From NCBI RefSeq assembly GCF_027942865.1, contig NC_134515.1:2734839-2798838 (forward strand): DNA of 64,000 nt, in the 5' to 3' direction. Position numbers and translations under genes: made by a program. Shown here piece by piece: positions 54,590 to 63,475 of this stretch (positions are counted from its first letter, which is position 1; every line of letters starts with the position of its first letter). The notes under the pieces are model-generated. The model saw only the letters and a program-made list of their open reading frames with translations. It was not told the origin of the DNA and did no database searches. The stretch is from Odontesthes bonariensis. Lineage: Eukaryota > Chordata > Actinopteri > Atheriniformes > Atherinopsidae.

Positions 54590-56594
54590 CTCAACGAGAG
54601 AAAACAACACTTTGAGACATTTAAACAACCGATAAAAACAGTCACAAACTGCTGAAAAATCACAGAAAACAATAAAAACAGTCACAAACTGCTGAAAAAT
54701 CACAGAAAACAGCCAATAAAAACAGTCACAGAAAACAGCCAATAAAAACAGTCACAGAAAACAGCCAATAAAAACAGTCATGTCTGATCCATTTTCTTAT
54801 GATGGCTCGTGGGTTTGAGGGGTAGAAGGTGGTTCGTATCAGTTACCTGATGAGCAGCTGTCCGGTCTGCAGGTCGCTCAGGTAGAAGAAGTGGCGGACG
54901 CACAGCGCCCCCCGCAGGGTGAACAGGGAACACAGGTGGGACAGGTACTGTTCAAACGCCCGGCTGCGCTTAGCGATCGTCTCCGCCGTGAAGTTCCTCC
55001 GCAGCTTTTTTCCTGCGCACATGGAAGCGGGGAAAGGTTTGCCCAGATGTTTCACAGCTGTTGTGTTTGTTAACACCCCGCTGAGCCAGAGGTTAAAGCC
55101 AACAGAAGCAGCTGTGACGGCGCACGCCATCTCTACTTACGTGGGAAACAAACGCGCTCCATCTGGTCTCCGTAGCTGCGCCGCAGAGTGGCGTGGAGGC
55201 GCTGGAAGTCAGAGTAGCGGCGGGTGATGATGGCTGGAGTCTTATCGCTGCCGCCGGACTGAATCACATGGATCGTGTACAGCTGCAGACACACGAAGAC
55301 GAGAACATCTGGATCATCGTCTCAAATTAAGCTCGTCTTGAATTAATTAAGGTGGAACACGCCGACTGTGTTCCAAACCGTATACTTCTCCTACTACTCA
55401 TACTACCTTTCTGAGTTAGTATGCGAGTTTGAGTAAGCGAGAAGTTCCCGGATGCATACTAGATTCTCTGAAATGTTGGGTATGCATCATTAGGTTACTA
55501 CTCATACTCAAACTACCCAAGATGCAACGTAACGTGACGTCGCCGATCGTCATTTCCTGTCAAAACGGCAGTTTCAAGCTAGCTACAACGAGGGTAGGTT
55601 CACTTCCTGTTTTCAAAACAAAACAGGTAGTATGTAGTATGCAGTATGTAGTATGCGGTTTGTAGTATGTAGTATGTAGTATGCGGTTTGTAGTATGTAG
55701 TATGTAGTATGTAGTATGAAGTATGTAGTATGCAGTCTGCAGTATGTAGTATGCGGTTTGTAGTATGCAGTATGCAGTATGTAGTATGCAGTATGAAGTA
55801 TGTAGTATGCAGTATGTAGTATGCGGTTTGTAGTATGCAGTATGCAGTATGAAGTATGTAGTATGTCGCATGCAGTATGCAGTATGAAGTATGTAGTATG
55901 CAGTATGTAGTATGCGGTTTGTAGTATGCAGTATGCAGTGTGAAGTATGTAGTATGTAGTATGTAGTATGCAGTCTGCAGTATGTAGTATGCGGTTTGTA
56001 GTATGTAGTATGTAGTATGCGGTTTGTAGTATGTAGTATGCAGTATGCAGTATGTAGTATGCAGTATGAAGTATGTAGTATGCAGTATGTAGTATGCGGT
56101 TTGTAGTATGCAGTATGTAGTATGTAGTATGTAGTATGCAGTATGCAGTATGTAGTATGCAGTATGTAGTATGCAGTTTGTAGTATGTAGTAAGTAGTAT
56201 GCAGTATGTAGTATGTAGTATGCAGTATGTAGTATGCGGTTTGTAGTATGCAGTATGCAGTATGTAGTATGCGGTTTGTAGTATGTCGTATGCAGCATGT
56301 CGTATGCAGCATGTAGTATGCAGTATGTAGTATGCAGTATGTAGTATGCAGTATGTAGTATGCGGTTTGTAGTATGCAGTATGCAGTATGTAGTATGCAG
56401 TATGCAGTATGTAGTATGCAGTAAGCAGTATGTAGTATGTAGTATGTAGTATGCAGTATGCAGTAAGCAGTATGCAGTATGTAGTATGCAGTATGCAGTA
56501 TGTAGTATGCAGTATGTAGTATGCAGTATGCAGTAAGCAGTATGCAGTATGTAGTATGCAGTAAGCAGTATGCAGTATGCAGTAAGCAGTATGT

Positions 56595-56628
<34 letters not shown>

Positions 56629-56825
56629 TAGTATGCAGTATGCAGTATGTAGTATGCAGTATGCAGTAAGCAGTATGCAGTATGTAGTATGCAGTATGCA
56701 GTAAGCAGTATGCAGTATGTAGTATGTAGTATGTAGTAAGCAGTATGCAGTATGTAGTATGCAGTATGCAGTAAGCAGTATGCAGTATGTAGTAAGCAGT
56801 ATGCAGTATGCAGTATGCAGTATGT

Positions 56826-56859
<34 letters not shown>

Positions 56860-56895
56860 TAGTATGCAGTATGCAGTAAGCAGTATGCAGTATGT

Positions 56896-56928
<33 letters not shown>

Positions 56929-57042
56929 GCAGTATGCAGTATGTAGTATGCAGTATGTAGTATGTAGTATGTAGTATGCAGTAAGCAGTATGCAGTATGT
57001 AGTATGCAGTATGCAGTATGCAGTAAGCAGTATGCAGTATGT

Positions 57043-57076
<34 letters not shown>

Positions 57077-57950
57077 TAGTATGTAGTTTGGAACGCGGCC
57101 TCTGTCATGAACGAAGCACCAAGTGATGGCCAACAGAACCGATGTGGGACGCTCCCCTGCAGGAGCTTTCAGACATAAATCAGCTCCACTGACCACATAT
57201 TTGGAGGAGTCCTGCACCACGCTGGCGTCCGTCACCTCGAACAGCAAGTTGTCTATCTGGCGCTTCACAGAGGGGACCGGACTTCCCGCCCCGAGTCCCC
57301 GAAGGCTTCTCCAACTCTCCTGGAGCTGCCGGGTCAGCAGGGAGGACGGCGAGGGCCCGACCGGACTGGCATCTGGGAACAACCAGAGAAAAGAAGGGAC
57401 CGGTTTAGGGTGCAACGGCTAACGGATTATTTGCCGGGCATGTATATTTATTGATTGATACTGTCGTCATGTGACTATAGTGAGCTTAGCTTTGGCTGAA
57501 TTCATCCACATTTTCTTTCCATTTGTGCTGATGTGTGAAACACTTTGCACGACATTAATCATCTGAATAATTCCCCTCAGAACACGGTTCCCCTTAAAGG
57601 TAACAGCTGTGGTTTGCTTGCCCCTGCACCACCCAACACCGCTGCAGACCAGCATCACCTGTGCTGCTCAGGCCCTCCTCCATCGACTCCCCGAGGAAGT
57701 CCGAGTCGCTATCCTGGCCCGACCCCTCGCCCTCGGCGCCGTCCTCCGGCCCGCCCTCTCCGCTGTCGAAGCACAGCGTCCCCCCGAGCCGCTCGGTGAC
57801 GCACTCCTCCTCCTCCTCCAGCTCCGCCTCCCAGCGGTCCTCGCTCGGCCCCTCCGCCTCCTGGCCGCCTCCCGCTTCCTGCTCAGGCTCCGCCCCCTGA
57901 CCGTCTTTGAACAGCGAGCGTTTCAGACGGTCCAGGAGCCGGGACGCCAT
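54118..57950 (-). CDS. snx21: Sorting nexin 21 (spliced, 5 coding exons, 416 aa)
   Basis: Exons 57950-57659, 57372-57194, 55282-55141, 55012-54847 and 54589-54118 join in consistent phase (1,0,1,2) into 1251 nt. The start MASRLLDRLKRSLF matches the SNX21 N-terminus and is followed by an acidic tail-like stretch. The PX domain runs about residues 138-260 with the phosphoinositide-binding motif RRYSDF at 178-183 and the family signature LRRNFTAETIAKRSRAFEQ. Residues ~260-416 form the helical TPR-like PXB region shared by SNX20 and SNX21. SNX proteins bind endosomal phosphoinositides and act in membrane traffic. Human SNX21 is ~373 aa; the extra length here is in the acidic region and a Pro/Ala insert (QAQAPPPASS). 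Intron 2 holds a transposon with a 1.5-kb satellite. The gene converges on the PDZRN-like gene. Confidence 0.93.
54645..54778. repeat. Tandem repeat in snx21 intron 4
   Basis: AATAAAAACAGTCACA with AACTGCTGAAAAATCACAG (2 longer copies), then GAAAACAGCCAATAAAAACAGTCACA-type shorter copies. Confidence 0.85.
54847..55012 (-). CDS. snx21: snx21 coding exon 4
   Basis: Acceptor TGTGCGCAG|GA completes the Arg of the PRKKLRRNF signature; donor AG|GTAACT. Encodes RNFTAETIAKRSRAFEQYL and the end of the PX domain (FFYLSDLQTGQLLI). Confidence 0.92.
55141..55282 (-). CDS. snx21: snx21 coding exon 3
   Basis: Acceptor TGTCTGCAG|CTG, donor C|GTAAGT. Encodes LYTIHVIQSGGSDKTPAIIT then the PX motif RRYSDFQRLHATLRRSYG, residues 158-204. 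It is separated from exon 2 by the satellite-bearing transposon. Confidence 0.9.
55366..57101 (-). mobile_element. TIR element with satellite-expanded terminus in snx21 intron 2
   Basis: Tips face each other: GTGTTCCAAACCGTATACT at the low end and, on the - strand, GGCCGCGTTCCAAACTAC at the high end. Read on the - strand it has tip, satellite (57087-55626), unique DNA (55620-55395), opposite tip: the same order as at 18.6-22.6 kb but with a shorter unique part. No ORF beyond repeat artefacts. It makes up most of the 1.9-kb intron. Confidence 0.8.
55626..57087 (-). repeat. 7-bp satellite, array 3
   Basis: - strand units CATACTA/CATACTG plus CTTACTG variants at the tip-proximal end. In the distal half (55650-56380) about eleven copies of AAACCGCATACTAC interrupt it: the transposon tip itself has been copied into the array. 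Confidence 0.95.
57194..57372 (-). CDS. snx21: snx21 coding exon 2
   Basis: Acceptor GTTCCCAG|AT, donor GTG|GTCAGT. Encodes the linker (LLTRQLQESW) and first PX strands (NLLFEVTDASVVQDSSKYV), residues 98-157. Confidence 0.88.
57659..57950 (-). CDS. snx21: snx21 coding exon 1
   Basis: Encodes residues 1-97 and one base of codon 98. It starts MASRLLDRLK, as known SNX21 proteins do, then is strongly acidic (AELEEEEE, DSDSDFLGES). Donor ACAG|GTGATG. Confidence 0.9.
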
Positions 57951-58141
57951 GATGCCGCCTCGGCCGCTGTGGGGGAGGGGACTGAGGAAACAGGAAATGA
58001 AAATAAATCAGATCACTATCAGGCCGACACCCTTTATCTTAAGAGTCAAAATTAAATGAGATTCAAGTTTAAGTTTTTAGATGAAATCTTTCTTTCCACC
58101 ACCACCGAAACCGAAACAATTATACTAAAATATCAAAATTA

Positions 58142-58215
58142 AATTCAATTCAGTTTTATTTATATAGCGCCAAATACAACAAATGTCATCTCAAGGCACT
58201 TAGATAATAAAGTCC
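58142..58215. repeat. LINE-derived dispersed repeat
   Basis: CAATTCAGTTTTATTTATATAGCGCC and ATCTCAAGGCACTT, typical of fish LINE 3' ends, just upstream of snx21. Confidence 0.5.
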
Positions 58216-58391
58216 AATTCAAGCCAAATGGAATTCAATTCATTGTAATCATAATTATTCATAAAATAATCCAATTCATTCATATAGAGCCAATTCAAAA
58301 ACAGTTTCCTCACTAAGGAAACCAACAGATTGCACCGAAACTTGTCTTCAGTCCGATCTCCCGTCCTGAGTACCCAGGCTCCGCCCTCGCA

Positions 58392-58757
58392 GTGACGCAA
58401 CAAGCTTTTGACACTGCTGTAGATGCTGTGATGAAAGTGTTCGACGGGAGATTCTCGTTAAAAATCGAGCAAAGAACAGCCCTTGAATCATTTCTTGACA
58501 GGAAAGACGTTTTCGCCTTGCTCCCTACTGGCTTTGGTAAGAGTTTAATCTACCAGTTAGCCCCGCTGGTAGCTAAATCATACGTCAGAGGAAAGAGTGG
58601 TGTGATTGGCTTAAGCTTAGGCACAGCCTTTTCTGGCCACAACCAGTAGCAACCCGAGGGAGGCGGGTTGACCAGGCCATTTCGAATCGTATTCGTTATG
58701 GTCTCGGTCAGACCAGAATCTCGAAGAGATTTGAAAGTCGATGTTAATCAGGCTACG
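58392..58757 (+). pseudogene. RecQ-type helicase fragment in a dispersed element
   Basis: 85 codons from 58392: IEQRTALESFLDRKDVFALL followed by the Walker A motif PTGFGKS and LIYQLAPLVAK, as at the start of RecQ-family helicase cores; then the frame loses similarity (GLSLGTAFSGHNQ) and stops. Full RecQ cores exceed 300 residues, so this is a remnant. It is followed by ACCAGGCCATTTCGAATCG and AATCAGGCTACG, which look like a transposon end, so it was probably carried by an element. Confidence 0.6.
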
Positions 58758-58762
58758 TCCTG

Positions 58763-59911
58763 AGATAAATTCCTATCGATCCGTCGAGGCGACGGAGACT
58801 CGCGGAGACCGCAAGGGTTGTGATTGGTCGGCTAACGGCATAATTTCCGGAATCACTTTCCCGGTTTAGCTCCTTCCTCTCAAAACAGCAACGCCGCCAT
58901 TTCTGAAAGAGTTTACTGTGTGCCGGTCAACATTTGGTCAAAGTTATTTGCATTTCAACATCAACGAGCTCCGACTCCAACAACAGTCTTTCTCTCTCTC
59001 TCGCCATCGTTCGCTGTGAGGAGGAACGGAGCCGGAAGGTGAACAATCAATCAACCACTTTCACCATAGACGTAAGAGATTGGGTCGTCTAACGCAGTGG
59101 TTTTCAAAGTGGGGGCCCCCAGGGGGCGCTAGGGGGGGCCTCAGAAAATTGGAGTGAAGATAAGAAAGAAAATGCAAAAATGCAAAAACAGAATTAAATT
59201 TTTTTTAAACATCATTATAAAAAATTGTCACATCTTTTTAATCAGTATTGTAAAATACAATTTATAATAATATATCATTTGGAAATGTTATTTGCCATGC
59301 TTGTCTTTCTGATTGGCTGCCAGTCAAAACATCGTAGACCTGGCGGTTTGCGCCTGTTCTCAAGCTGCTCCTCAAGCTAGCATGTAGCTAGCTTAGCCAA
59401 AACGGACAGATTTCTGACTTGGAAGAGACCGAAAGAACTGGCCGACTAAAATCAGAAAGTATGAGGCAGCAGACATTAAGTTTGGCTTTACAGCCGTACA
59501 GAAAAATGGCGTCCTCTGTCTGGAGACCCTCTCAAAAGGTGTTCAAAACCTTCCAAACTTCAGCGTCACTTGATACAAAAACATCCGGCAGAGTCTGAAA
59601 AAACTTCTTCAGACGTAAAGAAGAGCATTTAGTCAGGCTGCATTCACACAGGGAGCTGTCCGTGAAGAAAAGAAAGAAAATACGTTCTAAAAGTTGATGT
59701 TTCTTTACATATTTTGTCTGTGGTTTGCAAAGGGGGCCAGAAGCTAACACTGTTTGGGGGGCCTCGGCATGGAAAAGTTTGGGAACCCCTGGTGTAGCGT
59801 AGCGCCGCCTGCTGATCGGGAGGTGAACTGCCTTGGGTATCCGACATTCCGACGGTGAACTTCGAAAGGACGGAGAGCCTCTCCGTTACCACGGAGACGG
59901 ATAACAAACCG
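58763..59911 (-). mobile_element. TIR element (copy B), split by a hAT insertion
   Basis: Inverted copy of 35318-35780: 58763-59094 and 59800-59911 are contiguous once the 697-bp hAT element is removed. It holds the same TGTGCCGGTCAACATTTGG and GGTGAACTGCCTTGGGTATC blocks. Confidence 0.8.
59095..59791. mobile_element. hAT non-autonomous element (697 bp)
   Basis: Ends CAGTGGTTTTCAAAG and TTTGGGAACCCCTG, then subterminal GGGGGCC/GGGGGGCC. Flanks GTCTAACG (59087-59094) and GTGTAGCG (59792-59799) agree at 6 of 8 bases, an aged 8-bp duplication; the empty site at 22660-22680 reads GTCTAACGTAGCG. A relic of the CAGTGGTTCTCAA hAT class. Confidence 0.85.
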
Positions 59912-59914
59912 TTG

Positions 59915-60345
59915 GTCACCTACACATTCAAACAGACATTATGCTGATGACACAAGTCGGTTCATACAGTAATGGCTCAGTGAGCATCTCTCGTGGCCAC
60001 AAACACAATCCATTTTTCCCAGTATTGCGAACACTTATCGCTCCGTAGACTTAGCGGAAAGGTCATCCTTTCTATATTTTGAATATTTGTCACAACATCT
60101 GTCCGGTCTGTCTCTGTTGGGGGTGAAGCCTGCAGCCATGTCCGGGTTACAGCTTTCCTGCTGGCTGCTAATAATAATTTTTTAAAAGATATTTGTCTCG
60201 CACCAGTAGATGGGGGGTGCAATATGCCGAGACAGATTGTGGAAAAAGAGCCAAAAATATTTTGGATTACTTGCATGATCTCTTCCCAGTATGGCTGAAT
60301 AGCTGGGCAGAAAACACCTGGAAGGGTTTTATCTGCACTCTTTGC
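59915..60345 (-). pseudogene. L1/Tx1-type LINE ORF2 C-terminal remnant
   Basis: - strand codons PAIQPYWEEIMQVIQNIFG, KLLLAASRKAVTRTWLQASP, IQNIERMTFPLSLRSDK and YWEKWIVFV match the ORF2 tail of L1-like elements. The frame begins in CSAQ-type context at ~60330 and stops at 59977. Confidence 0.8.
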
Positions 60346-61224
60346 TTTTAAATTAATTCATTAATGATTTTTTTTTGTCTTTTTTTGGAATGATTTTATT
60401 GCCTTTTTTTGATTTTATGTAGCTGTAAAGCACTTTGAATTGTGCTCTATAAATAAAATTGTCTTGCCTATTTGACCGGAACACCTGAATTTAATCATTT
60501 GGATGGGTGAGAGAATACTTTTGGTGATACAGTGTGTGTGAGTTTCTTCATCAATGCATACTATAGTGTTACAGCACAGAGATCTAAACAACAACCCACA
60601 AAAATGATTAAAACTGTAGATTTTTCCTTCATTTTCCTTTCTTGAACAGATCATAAGCATCGTTTTCACCCCAAAATGTGTAAAAATGTCGGCAGTATTT
60701 GAAAGATTCACTTCCTGTCCTGCCGTTCATCATTTAAACGTCATTATTGATATAAAAAAAGGAAGATATTTACAGTTTTCTCCTTTGATTTCAGGGACTG
60801 TGAGGTTGTGCATTTCGCTTTAAACTGAAAGATGAGGGGAAGAATACTCTTTAACCCCCCCCCCCCCCCTGCCTGATAAAAAAAGTCCAAAATGTGTTTC
60901 GGGTTCTGAGAGAAGATCAAATCAAGGTCACAGAGAAACTATGTGGTTCCTTTCTGAGCCGAGCATTTGCTGTCGGCCGAGCCGGCTTCAGTTACAGAGC
61001 TGGCAGCTTCGCCGAATGGAAATCATGTCACACATTAATAATGCAGCGACCCGCTCAGTCGGCCCGCGGCGGGGAAACGGCGTCTGCCGGAGCGTCTGCC
61101 GGAGCGCCTGCCGGAGCTCCTCAGGACCGCGGCAGCTTTTTCCACTGGAGGAGAGTTCAGAACACGTGGCAACAACTTCCTTCCACATCATGCTGTGTGG
61201 AAGTCTGCGGCTCCACGTATAAAA

Positions 61225-61560
61225 CAACTGTTAACCCAACAGTTCTGCTACAGAAACGAGCCGTACGGGTTATTAATAAGGTTCATTACTGTGCACATAA
61301 CCCCCCCCCCCCCACTGTTTATGAAATCACATGATCTGGTATATTACAAAATAATGCAAATAATGTATAAATCAAAGTTACTCCCAGTCAGCGTACAAAG
61401 GTTTAAAGTATAATTTAAGAGACAAACTTACTGTAGCAAAGGACAAAAAAAGAAATGAAAAGGAGACGCATACCTGCTGTTGAGCTTTCATTATGGAAGG
61501 ATGCTAATATAAATGTAAGAAATTGTACATTTATTATAATTATTTATAATTTTTTATATT
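61225..61560 (+). pseudogene. Non-LTR retrotransposon C-terminal remnant
   Basis: NPTVLLQKRAVRVINKVHYC, then after a C homopolymer the next frame gives LFMKSHDLVYYKIMQIMYK and LLPVSVQRF, the conserved post-RT region of Jockey/CR1/L2-type LINEs; VELSLWKDANINVRN may be its continuation. Frame breaks at the C run (61302-61313). Confidence 0.65.
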
Positions 61561-61898
61561 GTTTACATTTTTGGTTTTCAAAAGGATGGTTTCTAAAGCA
61601 ATTTTTGAGGGCTGCAAGTATTTATAATTTGTGAATGATTTTGTGTTTATTCATGATTTTGCTTCATTATTCTTCTATTTTTTTACTTTATTGGATGCAA
61701 TTCTGTTTTTTTGTCTTTTCTCTTTTTACTATTATTTTTCTTCTTACTTTAGTATTTGTAAAAACTAGGGCTGGGCAACGATTAAAATGTTTAATCTAAT
61801 TAATCACATGATTTCCCTGATTAATCACGATTAATCGCATTTGTACGCAGAATCCAAAAATGAATCCAAAAGTAGTGTATAGCTTTTAGCATTTAGCT

Positions 61899-62204
61899 TT
61901 ATTTTAAATGTGCTGCCATATGAATGAAAGTGCCATAACATTTGTTGTGCAAACACACTTTTAACATCAGCATCTTTCTGTAGTTTTTATGTAGAAGCCT
62001 CGCTCCACTGTCTGTTTCCTTGAATGACTTGCTGCTATCAGTTGTGTGTTTTGCCTTTAAGTGATATTTTAGACTGGAACTACTACGCTGAGAAGACAAT
62101 TCAACTTGGCAGTGTTTACAGATGACTTTGGTTCTGTCGACTCCGCCGTCTGGAAGAACTTTAAAATGAAAATGGCCGAGTAAAAGTTCCGTACCCTTCT
62201 CCAT
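61899..62204 (-). CDS. BED zinc-finger ORF of the second hAT copy (101 aa)
   Basis: Predicted protein identical over all 101 residues to that at 23932-24237, with the same CKHC...HLKAKH finger and the same deletion junction after GARLL. Promoter and splice signals were not identified. Confidence 0.6.
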   Translation of the reverse strand: MEKGTELLLGHFHFKVLPDGGVDRTKVICKHCQVELSSQRSSSSLKYHLKAKHTTDSSKSFKETDSGARLLHKNYRKMLMLKVCLHNKCYGTFIHMAAHLK

Positions 62205-62261
62205 GTTTGGTGGATCCGCCGATTACTTTCTTTTCCTGTTCCACAGCAGACAGCAGCAGAC

Positions 62262-62690
62262 TTTTACAAAATAAAAGCCTGTGAGCAACAGACTTTTACA
62301 ATAATAAAAGCCTGTGAGCAGCAGACTTTTACAAAATAAAAGCCTGTGAGCAGCAGACTTTTACAAAATAAAAGCCTGTGAGCAACAGACTTTTACAAAA
62401 TAAAAGCCTGTGAGCAACAGACTTTTACAAAATAAAAGCCTGTAAGCAGCAGACTTTTACAGAATAAAAGCCTGTGAGCAACAGACTTTTACAAAATAAA
62501 AGCCTGTGAGTAACGGACTTTTACAAAATAAAAGCCTGTGAGCAACAGACTTTTACAAAATAAAAGCCTGTGAGCAGCAGACTTTTACAAAATAAAAGCC
62601 TGTGAGCAGCAGACTTTTACAGAATAAAAGCCTGTGAGCAGCAGACTTTTACAAAATAAAAGCCTGTGAGCAACAGACTTTTACAATAAT
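62262..62690 (-). repeat. 32-bp tandem repeat, 13 units
   Basis: + strand AGCAACAGACTTTTACAAAA followed by TAAAAGCCTGTG, with AGCAG/AGCAA and GTAAG/GTGAG variants. It ends flush with the truncation of the hAT element. Confidence 0.95.
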
Positions 62691-62734
62691 AAAATCTAAA
62701 AAATCTTTATTTTTTTTTAAAAACTGTGTTAGGG

Positions 62735-63420
62735 CGTATTCAGACCAGGAAAGTCCGATAGTTCACTTGCTTTGGTCCGAACCTTTTTTTTTTTTCATTT
62801 TGGTGCGGTTCGCTTTCAGTACATTTCAGTAAACGGACCAAAATATGTCAACAAAGCCACGCGCCCTGAAGTCGTTCGGCTATTGGTCAGAATCGACACG
62901 CGCAACACAAAGTGCTATGTCATCGTAATATACGAACTTCTGTTTAGCGTCACTGGAACCACCAATTTTTGCAAGCATGTCCCTAATTTTAATGTAAGTC
63001 TGGCGGAGTTTTTTCAGTTTTAGCCTGCATTGCTCTGGTGAGCGAACGAATCCTTTTTCTTTCAACTTATCTGTGAATAAGGCAAAGACGTCAGCGTTCT
63101 TATGAGTGCGCTCCAACATATATGATATGTGGGCATCTGCCCAAACGTCCACAAGAGCACGGGTCTCCTCTTCGGCCCACGTTTGTCCCCTACTCATTTT
63201 CGGTCTAGAAATATTATTTTCGGTCTTTCGTTAGCTTTACCACAGCCGGTCTAGTAATCAGAAGAACGACGCTCTGTTCTGTTACCTAGCAGCAGACAAA
63301 CGACAGATGCTCCCGAGGTACAAAAAAGCAAAACGTCTGGGATTAGGTCCGGTCTGCTTTCACACCTCCAAAAGATCCGCACCAGGGTTCGTTTGATCCG
63401 GACCGAGTCCAAACCTGTTA
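62735..63420 (-). mobile_element. PIF/Harbinger-type element carrying a Myb/SANT-like gene
   Basis: Left end GGCGTATTCAGACCAGGAAAG...TTTGGTCCGAACC and right end GGTCCGGTCTGCTTTCACACC...GGACCGAGTCC show inverted GGTCCG and CAGACC motifs at both sides, in the style of Harbinger elements with long imperfect termini. No nuclease (DDE) ORF is present. The 3-bp target duplication was not resolved. Confidence 0.6.
62880..63197 (-). CDS. Myb/SANT-like DNA-binding protein of a Harbinger-type element (105 aa)
   Basis: Starts MSRGQTWAEEETRALVDVWA, then HKNADVFALFTDKLKEKGF, SPEQCRLKLKKLRQTYIKIRD and a short tail KFVYYDDIALCV. The spaced tryptophans and the helix with QCRLKLKKLRQ match the trihelix/Myb_DNA-bind_4 fold of Harbinger-associated Myb-like proteins, which in active elements recruit the transposase to DNA. 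The domain is complete, but the usual C-terminal region is cut short by a stop and the transposase gene is missing. Confidence 0.7.
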   Translation of the reverse strand: MSRGQTWAEEETRALVDVWADAHISYMLERTHKNADVFALFTDKLKEKGFVRSPEQCRLKLKKLRQTYIKIRDMLAKIGGSSDAKQKFVYYDDIALCVARVDSDQ

Positions 63421-63475
63421 TAAGTGATCTGGGGGTAAAAGTGGACGCGTACCTAAAGGTTGACAGCCAGATTAA

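Larger units (their letters stand above)
61766..62693 (-). mobile_element. Second copy of the BED-finger hAT derivative, truncated, with an expanded array
   Basis: End TAGGGCTGGGCAACG at 61766 matches the right end of the copy at 23635-24370. BED ORF at 62204-61899; then the 32-bp repeat in 13 units (62262-62690) instead of four. The opposite terminus is missing: DNA after 62693 is unrelated. Confidence 0.85.

Noticed and set aside
55560..57415. 600-, 502- and 250-aa - strand frames
   Set aside because: 7-bp satellite artefacts; only the first ~75 residues of the 600-aa frame are real, and they belong to snx21 exon 2.
60894..61334. 146-aa frame containing ASAGASAGAPAGAP
   Set aside because: Chance frame; only its last ~40 residues are meaningful, as LINE remnant.
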